The notes: generated by a model not told the origin, from the sequence alone. A DNA stretch of 64,000 nt from Craspedostauros australis (GCA_026770025.1 JAMXDE010000015.1:992001-1056000); one strand, 5' to 3'; shown: positions 43,967 to 56,120, counted from the first letter of the stretch. A program made the numbers and translations.

Positions 43967-45713
43967 GGTGGTGATTGTTCTGATGGAGTGAAGTTGAGTT
44001 GAGTTGAGTGGAACAGAGTTGAAGAGAGTGGAGTGGAGTTCTCTGGGGTGGTCTGATTGTGTTTCTCGCAATGTTTGAGATTTATGGGATCAACTGTGAT
44101 GGTTGCTTTTGCTGAGCTGCGAAATTATGGGATGAATAGCTGGTTTGTGGTCAGTATCTGAGGGATCACCGAGGATGTGAGTGCGCGGCCTCGTGTGTTG
44201 GTGTATGTCGTCGTGCACCACAAGTGATGTGTTTTCTTGCGTTTTGTGTGGTGGTTGGTTTTGGATGCGGTCGTATTTTATTTCTCGCTCGGATCGCAGC
44301 TTGAGTTTGTTGTTTGCGATCTTCATCGCGCGTTGTGACGTGAGGCCAAGGCGGCAAACTCCGTTCATTTGCGTCGCGCGATGGACCAAGACGGTGAATC
44401 GCTTATGCCTCTTCAGCATAGACTTAACGGCCCAAGAACCGAAAGAGCCCACCCAACACCGACACAAAAGGGATTGGTCTTGAGGAACACGCGATTAAAA
44501 CGCCTTCTTGTGTCCTTGCAAATTTGTCTTCCAGGGTCATCGCGAGATGCGACATCCCTTGGAAGCGGGAACGTTCGGTACACAGAAGAGAGGAGAGGAG
44601 AGCGAAGGAGGCTGCACAATCTCTGTGGGAAGCGCGGTAAATGCCATATAATGGTCGGTTTTGCTTTCTTCACGCTTGAGGCATGTTGCGCGGTTTTGGG
44701 ATCCGTAAAGTCATGCACAAATGGGACTACTTGAGCACGCCTTTCCCGTGTCGACATGACGTCGAGCTCATTTACGCACGTGCTCGACATGTCCTGCACT
44801 GTGTGCCAATGACGGTGATGTCCGCTTTGCGCTCGTTCCACCCCTGTCGCGTCTGCTCCAACACACGCAAATTTCCAGACCCACGACCCATGGCATCGCC
44901 CCTTTCCTTCATCATCGCCGTGGGACACATTTGCCCCTTTCTTGTCGGCGAGATGTCCTCAGGTGGACATCGTCTTTCCAACTCGTACGTTTCTTCGCGC
45001 GGGGTAACTTTTGTGCCTTTGTCCCAGGCGGTTCCATCTCACATTGCTGTTCAGATGCATCACGGTGGTCGTACAACATACACAGAATAATGCATCATAC
45101 TCTGCAGTTCAATCAACGCGTTCGTCCACTGTCACACTCCGCCCACGCAAAGTCGTTTGTTTCCTCCACCATCGTTCTTGTTTCAAGGCAGCACAATCAG
45201 TTCGCGTGCTGTTCGTCATGTGCGCTGCATCAGTTGGTGGTGGCAACAGCGTTTGTGTCTCTCCTGTCCCCGGTGGTGGCGGTGGTGGCGGTGGTGCCCC
45301 ATGCGCCCAACCACCTCCACTCCGCGTCCACGGGGTTCCACGGCAACCTGGTGTTTCTCTGATGTATTCACTGTATCGTAACAGGACTCTCTTGCGTACA
45401 AGTTCGTGTCAGGTTGCCTAGTCCATCCTCTTTGGATCAAGGAAGCATGTCACCCCATGGGGACGAACGTCCTTACCCGTTCTCCACACTGCACTGTCAG
45501 TGGGTCCGAGATGCATTGTTGACAAATAGTGTTCCCCACAGTAAAGCACAGCACTTACACGATGAATCAGTCAGTGCGATGCTGTGCTTGCCTTTTTTCA
45601 AACCAGGACACCAAACACGAACTCACTACAACAGACAAGGGAGGACATCTACGATTATAATTTTATGCTTGTTAAATTCTGGCTATTTGTTTGTACTAGG
45701 TGGGATGCGCTAA
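43967..45713. other. 1.7-kb non-coding region
   Basis: The P450 leader has repeated GAGTT/GAGTG units at about 43989-44040. Further right no gene is supported. The left end of the transposon probably lies between about 45420 and 45700, but I could not define terminal inverted repeats. Confidence 0.45.
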
Positions 45714-47003
45714 TTAGTGTGTGTGTTGTGCATCTGCACGGGCGAAGGCACGTTCGCGTGCTTCTTGCATCGCGACAACCACGTCAAACGAGGGGTAGCC
45801 GTTGCTCAATTCAATTTGGGTGAGGATGGCAACCGCGTTGAATGCAAGGCGATGCTTGTCCACGTGGTGCCGCCACTTCAGGTGCATGCATTGCCAGTGC
45901 TTGATTCGCCTGTTGACCGTTTCGTGGCGGCACCGCATGATGCCATCCGCGCGAAAAGTTGGGGGAAACACACAAGGGTCCCCACGGTATCCGGCATCTG
46001 CAACGACGACTTCGTGCTGTACTAATTTCGGTTTCAGTCCCAGGCGGAAGATCGAGAGATCGTTCAGCAGGCCACACGGAAAGGGCCCATTCGCCCAAAC
46101 GATCTCACCAGTGGAAATCGCAACAGCCAACTCATAGCGCACACCAGAAGCGCGAAACTTGAACGAGTACCACTTGTGGCTAAACGGTTTGGGTTCGGTG
46201 ATTCGCATGTCAGTCCCGTCCACAGTGACAAGCGCTTTTGCATCGTGACTTGCGCCAACGAAACGACGGTTCCAGACAATCTGTCAATTGGAGCGGTACC
46301 AGGAAAAATCAGAATCATGTGTGAGTGAATGCAGTGAACAGAATTTTGTATCGTAGTTCGTGTGTGCGAATAAATTAGTACTTACAATGCGATCCTTAAC
46401 GGTTTCAACGGCTGTCATCATCAGCCACATCCATCTCCGAAGTGTTTTGGCCGAACACTTGCACATGGTGGCCAGAGCAGTCTCAGACATGTACAGACGA
46501 AGAAACGCGCACGTCCACAGGAGATGTTTTGGTTTCGCCGCGCGTGGCAGAGCTCGCGCGTGGCAGAGCTCGTTCCACAAGATGTGCACGATGTCAGGGT
46601 GTGTTCCGAACACGGATGCGAACTGTCGCAGTGCCTCCCTGGAAAGGTTGTTCGTGTCCAAGCCTCTTGGGCGTGACCCAATCAGCCCGAACCCCACGGT
46701 GGCAAATGTTCCACTTGGTAGAAGCATTCTCATGTTGTTGCGAATTATGAGATCTTGTGCAACTAGAAATGTCAAAATGAGGCGAAAAACAACAATGTCA
46801 ACAAGTAACCGTTGAACTAGTACTAATTGTGCGCAAGTCAACTGCGACTTGCCAATGACGAAACGAGCGTTCTTGTGGGGCTTCGCATGCTCTCCAGCTA
46901 CAGTAGTTGTTCCGTGCTTTGCTGTGGGGGAGCCAATCAAGCGAGGGCGCTCTTCCGCGGTAATCGCAGAGAAGGCGGACAAAGTGTACTGTTGTCCTCC
47001 CAT
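45714..47003 (-). CDS. DDE transposase (DDE_Tnp_4 / Harbinger-like)
   Basis: Exons 47003-46386 and 46280-45714, joined in phase 0 across a 105-bp intron (donor GTAAGT, acceptor TTGACAG), give 394 aa. The catalytic half is clear: VTVDGTDMRI with Asp227, VVVADAGYRGD with Asp301, and RHETVNRRIKHW with Glu326, in the order and spacing of the DDE superfamily endonuclease. HKWYSFKF, RYELAVAISTGEIVW and NDLSIFR are typical companions. The N-terminal half contains a helical segment (SETALATMCKCSAKTLRRW) likely to bind DNA. Residues near 70-90 are unusually hydrophobic; a second short intron (GT at about 46807, AG at about 46760) may remove part of them, so the N-terminal structure is uncertain. It should cut and join element ends. 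Confidence 0.8.
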
Positions 47004-47441
47004 GCCGCGCTCAGTTGTGCATCACTGTGACCAAGGTGCCGAGGAAGGCAGGATTCAACGGACGAAAGAGCGAAATAATTCCTTCGTTGCCGTATTAAGT
47101 GTAATGATCAGAGCACATCCACGACTTCGTGGGAGGCTCTCTTGAACGAAGGTGCGCGCTGCTCCGTTCGCCCAGGCACTGCAAGCAAGCACGCTCTGGA
47201 AGGGAAGGAAACGTGTATCAAGCTGAATGTCCTCCTGTGTGCTGTATCATTCTTGCACGCGTGCTGCTGACCTCTGTCTGGGGAGTCCAGAATTGACCTT
47301 GCGCTCAACATGAACAATCATGGACATGCAGCCATGAATACACAACATCGGACCGCGCACTGTCGTGGAGTCTTACCCTTGTCGTGAATCGGTCTTGTAC
47401 TAGTCGTGCTCACGTCGTGCTCACGTCGCGCTGAAGTCGCG

Positions 47442-47510
47442 TTCCTTGCTCGTCCCTTGCTCGTCGCTTGCTCGTCCCTTGCTCGTCGCTTGCTCGTCGC
47501 TTGCTCGTCG
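47442..47510. repeat. 11-bp tandem array, (TTGCTCGTCGC)n, array 1
   Basis: About six units of CTTGCTCGTCG/CTTGCTCGTCC. Two more degenerate 11-bp units (TCGTGCTCACG) lie just before it (about 47404-47425). Confidence 0.85.
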
Positions 47511-47813
47511 TTTTTTTGAAAAATCGACATGTCGCTTACCGCACTTTACATATAGAGAGATGTCGCAGTATCGTAGGTGATCAGTCTGGAGACGCCGCGA
47601 TGCAAACCTCTGTTATCAACTGTGTTTCAGAATGATGTTGCAATCCAGATCAAATACGTGCGCTACCATGATGTAGATCGTGCGCTTACATTCATGCATT
47701 CTAATTTTTAAAACGTGCACTCTATCGCCCTTGAACATAAACTAGACTAGACACCGTAGTATGGCCGTTTTCGCAGCATGTCACAGTGACAAATCCACGG
47801 TAATTTTGAGCAA

Positions 47814-47868
47814 TTTGCTCGTCGCTTGCTCGTCGCTTGCTCGTTCCTTGCTCGTCGCTTGCTCGTCG
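47814..47868. repeat. 11-bp tandem array, (TTGCTCGTCGC)n, array 2
   Basis: About five units of the same 11-bp sequence in the same orientation as array 1. Confidence 0.85.
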
Positions 47869-48576
47869 GTGCCGATCCTGCGCGGTGTCTGTCGCATGTC
47901 CATGTCGTGCTTGTCGCAGGTCCATGTCGTGTCGATGTCTATCCCGACGTGTTGCACTTAGAAGCACATGGTGAAGCGGACGCGCACCTCGCATCATTGT
48001 CTGGTCGGCGCCCCACAAACGAGCTCCCCATGTCGTTCCTCACGAAGCAGTTGGTGAAGAGCCAACACATGCGCGTAATTACATGTGTATGTAACGGCCC
48101 AGTGTCTCACATGACAGAAGACCCATGTTTCTCCACAGTCGTCGACTAACAGGAGCAAATCAAAAAAGATACGTTGAGCGTTGAATGTAGACGAACGCTA
48201 GATATACACTTATACTCGTAGGGGTATAGTTCTTTATGATCTAGGAAACAGCTATGTTCATTCAATGTATACATTAATTGGAAACAAGTATATCAAAACA
48301 GATGTACTAAGGGAAAATCGAAGGCAAAACGGATGCGTTGAGCTCTAGTACTGTATAGTAGACGTCTACGTATCCCGTATTTTTGTGTTTCGGTTTATCA
48401 CGCTGCAACGCGCTGGTCCATTGCTCCGCCAATCCTGTCAGCGTCGCAAGGCGCCAGTTCATCGCGCGTCGCACACGAATGGTGGGTTGCATCGGAATGG
48501 AAGTCTTTATCTCACAAATGACGTTGATACAAAATCGATCCCTGGTTCACGATTCACAAGTAAGTGCCGCCGCAAC

Positions 48577-50520
48577 ATGCCGAGGAAGGCCGCTCCGGCG
48601 AAACAAGACAGTTCCGATGGAGCGGAGTGGAACGAGCAGCTGTACCCTCAGATCCGCGAGTTGAGGGCGAAGATCCAGAGCGGCGAAATTCCGATGGAGA
48701 AGACCCCGGGGAATGTGTGGAAAGAGAATCCCGATTTGGCATTCCTGTCCAGGCGCAACTTCGCTCGGAACCTTCGGAATTTGCGCAGTACCGTGAAGAG
48801 AAACCGCGCGAAGAAGGCGACTAAGGCCGGTACGTGATTACGCGTGCATGCCTACAAGTTATCAATTGTTACTCGTTTATTCACCGCATCATTCTCACCC
48901 TTCTCAGTGCGCATGGATACAAAATTCTCTCCCAACGTTTCCGATCTTGTCGCGAACGCAACTGCGTACAAAGATCAATTTGACAAAGCGATCAACAAAG
49001 TATCAACGCAGCAACCCGAAGACGCGAAGGAAACCATGGACGCTTTTTCGCGCATGGCCTACAGCCCGGCACCCACTGCTCCAGCCGCGATGCCAACAAC
49101 AGCCCGTCCCTCCGCCGAACCAAACACGGCGCACATGGCATCGCCCATCCCCACCCATCCATCACCAACCCCAAGACCTCTCTACAACGCCATGGACACG
49201 ATGACTGCTGCTCGTACTGAGCCCTCGTCTGTTCATGCCCCTCCACCGCATGTGGCTTCTCCTCCTGCTGCTCCTCCTGGCGTTGCTGCAAGTCGTGGCA
49301 TGCTGGTGACGAACACTGTAACTGGGACACCCTTGCAAGAGGGCCCCAGTCGTGCGCGTGCGATTGAAACGTGGATGAACAAGAACACCGAAATTTTCTT
49401 GCCCGCTGTGCGCCACGCGTACTCCCCAGCCGGTCGTGGGGAGGTGTTCGAAATCACGTTTGAGCTGCCTGGCGGGACTTGCTACGGCGATGTCAACGTG
49501 CTGATCAAGGAGCATGGGCGCGTGTTGGAGGTCAAGCTCGATCAGAACCAAGAGCTCGCGTCATCCGCCGCCACCGACAAGGAGCTGCTTGAGCGCCTCA
49601 ACGAAACGGTTCCTCCGCACCTCAAGATTCGTTCTTTCCGCGGGCAACGAGAACGCAGCGAATCCTACGCGCTTGCTGTTCGCAACATGTGTCGCGGCCA
49701 CCCACGTCCTGTCCGCGTGCACAAGGAATTTCTGCCGATCCAAGTCAGTGACCGGTTTGAAATGACTGTTGACCAAGCCATGCATGGGATTGATTTTATC
49801 AATCCTTCTGTTGGCATCAATGATCGGGAGAGCGATGTGCACACTGATGCGCCCCTGCTGATCGTGCGCATGGTGCCGGTCTACAGCGCGAGCCCGGTCA
49901 CCCATTGCGCCACCAACTTGGCGCGTTACGGGCGAACAGAGAGGCGTAGCAAACTTAAGCTCAACAATCGTGCTCACCGTACAGAGGATGACTACAGTTC
50001 ATCCGATGACGAATGCACATTTTCCCGTCCTGCTCCTGTTCGCATGACAGTTGCTCGTGGTCGCCGAGCTACCGGATCAGGACATTCTGCAAGAGTAAGT
50101 GTTTTCGTTACCGGTTTCGTCTTCTGTTCTTCACAACTCCCACTTGTTCACTCACACATCCTTGGGTTCTTTCTTTTCACTGTGCAGTCCGCTCGTCAAT
50201 CATCTCGTGTGACTGTGGGTTCGATGGACACGTCTACTCGTGCTTCCCGCCGCGCTGCTGCTCGCAGACGTGCTCGTCGCGCTGATATTCCTGACCCCGT
50301 CGTGGTGCCTTCCGCTGTTGTCTCCAGCGCGAGCACTCAGCGTTGCGCCACAGTCATTCGCAGGATTCGTGTTGCTGAGTTGATTAAGATTGACTGCGAG
50401 TCGGACGACGACGAGGAGGAGGAGTACTACTGGCCGCCGGTGAGCCCCAAGACCGAGCAGGTCGACGCACCACCGGAGAACCCCGACACCAAGGAGGGCG
50501 AAACCACAGAGACTGAGTAA
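48577..50520 (+). CDS. Transposon accessory protein with N-terminal DNA-binding-like region
   Basis: Exons 48577-48829, 48908-50094 and 50188-50520 (donors GTACGT and GTAAGT, acceptors TTCTCAG and TGTGCAG; phases 1 and 0) give 590 aa. Residues 15-82 (W-x3-LYPQIRELRAKIQSG, then a basic RRNFARNLRNLRSTVKRNR run) resemble the SANT/Myb-like or helical DNA-binding start of accessory proteins found beside Harbinger-like transposases in algae and oomycetes. A Pro/Ala/Thr-rich linker (about 110-220) precedes a globular part (GEVFEITFELPGGTCYGDVN, LIKEHGRVLEVKL) that matches the general pattern of such proteins, with a second half containing FLPIQVSDRFEM. The C-terminus has an Arg-rich cluster (ASRRAAARRRARRAD) and an acidic end. 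The function is inferred from position and pattern; no catalytic motif was seen. Confidence 0.65.
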
Positions 50521-52309
50521 GACTGGAGTGAGTCCCATGCAGCACGAACAACCAACATAACATAACTAGTGACCAACCGTAATACCATGTTCACACTACG
50601 TCGATGAACTGTCTATGGGAGTACCTTCTAGATTGTGAATATGTTATACGATGACTGCTTGGACTACCAATGGAGTCCCATCGGAAAACGACGCCGAAAA
50701 CGTATTTACCGCGCTTCCTGTGGCAAATCAAAGCACACATGTCGGCCGTACGAACATAGTTGGAGTATCAGCCTGTCCGCACCTTGTGCAGAGATAGCCT
50801 TTCCACATCCTTCCAAATCCCGCCGCATCTTGCATCAGCGTCTTTCGCCCTCCCATCAGGCTGCTTCGGCCCTTTCTGGTGCCATACTCCACTAGTATTT
50901 GCATTGCGAGTTTGCATCTGGTGCGTTTTGTCCAAGTGCAATGACCCACCCATCGAACTCTCTGCCAGCACTGCTCGTACTCCAACAATGACGACATTCC
51001 AATTTCTACGTCCACGAGAACAAGAACAGGAACAGGAACAAGAACTGGAACGGGAACAAGTGGAGTGCGGTTGCTGCACAAGTTGTCGCTATGGATCAAG
51101 AGGTGCGTCCAATCTTGAAGACCTCTCCGGCTCCTTGGAGAGCAAGGCGCGCCAAGACACCCTCTCATGGACGAAAGCTCCTTTCCACGACGAACACGGA
51201 GAAGGCTGGACACTGATACCGATGCCGTACGTCAGTTTTCGATGCAATACTGTCATCATTCGCTACCATGACACGATCAACTATTACCGTATCAAGCGAC
51301 AAAATGTGAAAACGGGCTTGTCTCCACCTTATAATTATGGCTTGCACGACCATCGAGGTCTTGGCGACGACACCTTTTGTATCATGCGCGGGAGGAAAGA
51401 GGCTTTGAGTATAGCTAGTTATGGTCTACTTGTGCTCTTCTTTGTGGGCAGTGGATGTGGACAGCGTAGGTAGTGGTTTGCGTTGCCAGACATCTTCGAT
51501 GAATGGATGGTGGGTCGTCGCTGGTGAGACGAGAGGATTTGGACGTCGTTCTCCCTCCCATTCGCACTCATACTCATACTCGTATTGGTGTGTGGCGGAG
51601 CACCTCCCACTCTACGACCATCAACTCATACGCACACAAACGCAGACAGCGGGCAGATCTGCGTTAACCATGGAGAGGAGAGATGCGAGCTACTCTATCG
51701 GATGAGGATTTTGGCTATCGCGCTATGCCATCCGTTGTGGAGGCGGCTTTTGGACAATTCACGCCAGGCAACAACAGGGATAGCAACGACGATTCATGGC
51801 AGAAATCGATTCCGTCCAGTACCGCCAGACACGCAAAGCAGTCACCCAGTGAAGGAGGGATGATGGGATGGGAAGGAAGGAACAAATTACATGGGTAACA
51901 TCAACAGCGAATACATCAACAACAGAAGCTGTTCGAATCATGCAGAAATGTCCAACGGTCTCACCAGACGTGGACAGGTACAAGAAGAAAAGACCCTCAC
52001 ATTTTGTGACCGTGTCGCATCGGAAAAAGGCAGAAACAACGAATTGGCGGAGTACGAGTACGAGCCACGATCTATGGATGGCGCCCTGTTGAACACAGTG
52101 ATCGAAGTCATCAATCAACGTCCAGGTTGAGGTTTGCACTTGAGGAGGACAGAAGCGGACAGTCTCGGTACGCAAGTCGCCAACAAAGGCAAACAAGAAG
52201 GCAACCGATCATCTGCGTATCTATTGCAGACACCTTGACCCCCTGCTCTGCGCTCGAGAACATGATGTTTCTTGATTTCTCACTGTTTCGCGCCAGAATG
52301 CAGCAGAAC

Positions 52310-52348
<39 letters not shown>

Positions 52349-54118
52349 GCCATGGCGTTGGCGCAAATCGTCTGCAGTACTCTGCTCCACCACTACCTGC
52401 CGTATGGGACAAGTCGCCAGGATGCTTCGGTGCCATCAATGCGAATGAATTGATCCTGCGCCAGCGGCAACGGCAACAGCAACAGAAACAGCAACAGCTG
52501 CTTTCGATTTCATCTGATTGGGTTAGACGAAGGGCACGTGTTCGTTGAAGCTGCGTGGGCGTACTAGAAGATCTGCATGTCAATCGATCCAGCAAGACCC
52601 ACTCGCAACGATGTACCCTTGTTGACAGCTCACTTGCACAAGTGCTTCTCCACCTCCGAAACCTCCCAGAAAGGTGTGGAACTCATACATTTAGTACTAG
52701 GCACGCCAGATCGATGATGGAATCCTCCAGTTGCCAACTTCTGAAAGCACCACGGCCCAGATCTTGCTTCGGGGTAGAAAGACAAGTGCAGCCAGAACAT
52801 GGAGTAGCAGGTCCAAGTGAATGGCGTGCGCTCGCTCTTGCGGCGCGGATCTTGGTTCAGTCAACCCGAGACACGATGCCCTCTTGATCGGTTGGATACT
52901 GCACGAATGCACCGCCGCGTACAATACGAGCAATCAGAAGCACAGCGCCAGGATACAGTTCCCTCTCCGCACACAAGATTTCTCGCTTCGTCATCTCCGA
53001 CGCCTTCACTGTTGCACCAGCCGCGCAGTCACGGGGAGCGCCTGACAAGGACTGAGGACGACCGAGGAGCATGGCATGGTGGGAGTAGCCACGTGTCAGA
53101 GAGGGAGTATCTGGGCGAGCTGATGGAGCCTTGGGATGTCAAAGTCATGTGCGTTGCATGGGTCATCCATGCCGGTAAGTGTTGGCGTCAATCATGATAG
53201 CAAGTTGCGAGCAGACCGATAAAGCTCCCATTCATCGCGTTTGTGCCCCTCCATTTGTTTTGTCCATGTCAACGTTGGCGCCAAGGCTACCGCAAGTGTT
53301 GTTGAAGCGATCTTGGTGTTTGGATCCAGATTTCGGGACACGCTAACGTCGTCATCAATGATACCACGACAGTTGATCTGTCGTATCCCGATGCGTGGTA
53401 CCCGTGTGCGACGCTATCTAGAGAATAGACTCTGACACGACATCGTTGACAGCCTACCTGTTCAAGAGATACATGAAGAATTAAAACCCATTGGAGACGT
53501 GATAGTTGTCCTCCTCTCTTCAGAAAAGACTGCGTACTTGCAGCACGGATGTATGTTTCACAGCAGAACAGAGCCGAGATGACGGTGGTAGTTGTGTCGG
53601 TGGAGTCAAAGCATGTTGTTTTGTCGACATTTTGGCGCCAATATGAGACACGAGTAAACGGGACCGCGTGAAGCCACTGGAACTCATCCAGACAGACTTC
53701 GCTCTTCGTCATGACTCGCCTTGTGTTCTCACATGATGCTGCCATGCATCCTCCGCAGCTTCTCTGCGTTCACTTCATCCGTACTCGTGCGACGATACTA
53801 TAATAGCACCACACCACACCACAGCACGGCACAGCACAACGCAGGAATCACAGGCCTCGCAATCCCAGCTGGGCTGCGAGTGCGCACGGTGTTTGCCTGG
53901 AACCACCGCTTGGATGAGGACCACGCGGACGGACGAAAGACACTTGCGTGGTGGGGAATGAGAGCGCACAAGTATTCGTGCGAACTGGACGACAGCAAGC
54001 AATCCATCCGCTGCAGGTAAAAGACCGCGGTGTTCTCGCTGTGGTGCTGCATACTTCGAGTAGCTCGTGTTCTACCGCACCTACTCGTGCTCGTAATCGC
54101 AATCGCACGGTGCCAGAC
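50521..54118. other. 3.6-kb region without a supportable gene
   Basis: The right end of the transposon lies in or near the first few hundred bases. A (GA)n run is at 52315-52344 and an ACCAC/GCACA short-repeat stretch at about 53811-53840. Open frames (for example 50760-51473 and 53287-53745) start without ATG context or show chance-like composition. Confidence 0.45.
52315..52344. repeat. (GA)n microsatellite
   Basis: About 15 uninterrupted GA units in non-coding sequence. Confidence 0.9.
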
Positions 54119-55639
54119 ATGCTCGGAGCCCAAGTCATCGGCATAGCGATGAAGTTGCCAGTGCGTACGCGACGGTTGTTCTTCGCCATGATCGCGATGG
54201 TCTGCTTCTACGGAAACCTCGTGCAGTACTACTTCCATTCTATCTTACTCAGTGGCGGCTCCGGCGTCGCCAGGACTGATGGCATGGGCAATCGCGGTCA
54301 TGGAGAGATGGACGATCAGGCGTCGGTTCTGAACAGCTGGCTTTCCTCGTCTCCAACGACCGCAAGGGCGCAGCATCCAGCTGCGGGCGAGCGAGATTCC
54401 CACTTCGGTGAGATCGGCACGGACGATGGATCAATTTCAGACACTGCTAGCTTTCCGCCTGTGGCGGTGTTTTATCACGTCTTCATTTCGAAAGAAACGC
54501 GCAAGCTCAAGAATTCAGGGTGGAAGATCGTGAAGGAGCAGATCAACAAGCTCTGTGATTCCTTTCTGGGTGCCTACGATCGCTTTCAGTCGCATCCTCT
54601 CAACATCTACTACACCTCCATTAACGTCGACATTCCGATCTCCTTCATGGACCAGGCTGTGCAACCTCCATCCTCAGAAGTCGACGGAGACGGGAATGCG
54701 CAGCCCACGGGAGGCGCGATGGTGCCAAAAAGCAACACGAAACAGCCGATCATCGATGCTGTTAGGCCGAACGTATCATCGACGCGAAATGCATCCAACA
54801 TCCACTTCCACCATCTGCAGCACCTCGATGTAGGCTACGAAGAAGTGACTATCCGGCGGGCGTACGATTACTGCAGCCGCAATTCCGACCACAGGGTCGT
54901 GTACATGCACAACAAGGGTTCGTACCACAACAACAAAAGGCAGAGCTACTGGCGACGCCACATGCTCAATGCCGTCGCCAGCAGGTCGTGCGTCGCAACA
55001 GCACAGAATGCCGGCTGCAACGTCTGCGGGCTGCTGTGGTTACCACGACCAGGCATCCACCTCACGGGCAATTTCTGGAATGCGCAATGCTCGTACATCA
55101 ACCAGCTCATTGCGCCCGATCTCTTCGAGGCCCGCATGAACGAAGTCATCGCGTACGTTCGCAAGCTGGTCGACGACGGCATGCTGCAATGGGAACTTGT
55201 GCCGTCCGAACAGCCTTGGAATTTGGGCATCGAGCGGTACGCGATGGAGCATTGGATCGGGAGCCATCCATCGTTGAAGGCGTGTGATGTTTCGCCGACA
55301 CCGTCCATCACGTATTGGAAGACGACGAAACCAAAGGATATCAACGGCACCGGGTATGTTTGGGGCATGTTTCCGCGCCATGTCGTCGATGCGCCGTGGT
55401 CACATGGCGGTCAGCACGGAATCTCGGCCATTCTGGACAACGACGTAGCCCGGCAACGAGAATTCTTCCTCTTGCCCGGGCAGCTCATTAAATGGCTCCT
55501 GCTTTATCAGCAAGTTCCGGAGGACTCATCGTGGGTATGGAGTTGGTATCCGGACGGCCTGATGTGGCGTGATCTTGTGAAGCAGCATGGTCTCGACGCC
55601 ATCTCGATTCACTCCCGCAAGCTACTCAATGGGGGATGA
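54119..55639 (+). CDS. Type II membrane protein, glycosyltransferase-like family of algae
   Basis: Single exon of 506 aa from the first ATG; the frame is open upstream to a GTG at 53948, and an ATG at 54149 is an alternative. A basic N-terminus plus a hydrophobic segment at about 18-40 (RRLFFAMIAMVCFYGNLVQY) gives a type II anchor. The lumenal domain starts near 118 (VFYHVFISKETRKLKNSGWK, then IVKEQINKL). It contains a Ser/Pro/Asn-rich insert (about 175-220), then EEVTIRRAYDYC, HRVVYMHNKGSYHNNKR, YWRRHML, CNVCGLLWLPRPGIHLTGNFW and CSYINQLIAPD. The HNKGS-x3-N/R...WRR...C-x2-CG pattern is shared by many uncharacterised diatom proteins that I believe are glycosyltransferase-like. No DxD is obvious. 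Enzyme activity is inference. Confidence 0.6.
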   Translation: MLGAQVIGIAMKLPVRTRRLFFAMIAMVCFYGNLVQYYFHSILLSGGSGVARTDGMGNRGHGEMDDQASVLNSWLSSSPTTARAQHPAAGERDSHFGEIGTDDGSISDTASFPPVAVFYHVFISKETRKLKNSGWKIVKEQINKLCDSFLGAYDRFQSHPLNIYYTSINVDIPISFMDQAVQPPSSEVDGDGNAQPTGGAMVPKSNTKQPIIDAVRPNVSSTRNASNIHFHHLQHLDVGYEEVTIRRAYDYCSRNSDHRVVYMHNKGSYHNNKRQSYWRRHMLNAVASRSCVATAQNAGCNVCGLLWLPRPGIHLTGNFWNAQCSYINQLIAPDLFEARMNEVIAYVRKLVDDGMLQWELVPSEQPWNLGIERYAMEHWIGSHPSLKACDVSPTPSITYWKTTKPKDINGTGYVWGMFPRHVVDAPWSHGGQHGISAILDNDVARQREFFLLPGQLIKWLLLYQQVPEDSSWVWSWYPDGLMWRDLVKQHGLDAISIHSRKLLNGG

Positions 55640-56120
55640 AAGTGGTGGGATGAAGGGACGTGTGCTGCACGATGGTGCATCAATCCGCACTTATTTGACG
55701 GGGATGGTACGTGGCAAGAGCCTGGTGAATAGAAGTTTGACGAAGGATGGGCCAGGTGGGCGAACGTAATCGTCCAAGCTTTGCCCAACCAATCGCGCTG
55801 GAATTGACAACAATGGCCATGTAGCTTTTCAAATGAAAAAAGTCATGTTTCTGTGTCCCCGCATTCATCTATCGCAACCTGCATCGGACTGTCGATGTGG
55901 TCGTGTATACGTATAGCTCTATGGTACAATATTTACAATAGATGTGCGTCCCCACGCACAGTACGTAGCGCTCGCCTAGTCTATGGTGCAAGGGTGCGTC
56001 GTGTTTTCCAAGTCCAACTGCCAGGTATCCAGGCAGGTATCCAGCCAAGCATCTGACCAGCCAGTTGGCAATACCCCTCCTCGTACATCGCACGTACGCA
56101 CGCACGCACCCCGCGTGCAC
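55640..56120. other. Spacer between convergent genes
   Basis: 481 bp between the ends of the glycosyltransferase-like gene and the ammonium transporter gene. No feature seen apart from 3' UTR-like sequence. Confidence 0.6.

Larger units (their letters stand above)
47004..48576. promoter_or_regulatory. Central divergent region of the transposon
   Basis: Lies between the start codons of the two element genes. It holds two 11-bp repeat arrays (47442-47510 and 47814-47868) about 300 bp apart and an AT-rich stretch at 48160-48370. Probably carries both promoters. Confidence 0.5.
45714..50520. mobile_element. Two-gene DNA transposon, Harbinger/DDE_Tnp_4 type (coding part only)
   Basis: A DDE transposase gene (minus strand) and a 590-aa accessory gene (plus strand) diverge from a 1.57-kb AT-richer centre that contains two arrays of an 11-bp repeat. 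A transposase plus a separate DNA-binding or accessory protein is the known plan of PIF/Harbinger and ISL2EU elements. The coordinates are those of the coding parts; the true ends lie outside and no terminal inverted repeats or target duplication could be identified by eye. Both genes are open throughout after intron removal, so the element looks fairly young. Confidence 0.65.

Noticed and set aside
45451-45462. CCCCATGGGG palindrome as a transposon terminal repeat
   Set aside because: No inverted partner was found to the right of 50520.
46760-46810. A second short intron in the transposase
   Set aside because: GT and AG are present and the enclosed residues are oddly hydrophobic, but the frame is open without splicing; kept only as a caution in the annotation.
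50760-51473. Plus-strand open frame of 237 codons including an EQEQEQ stretch
   Set aside because: The EQ repeat comes from a GAACAG-type simple repeat; the rest has no protein-like pattern, and the start is not ATG.
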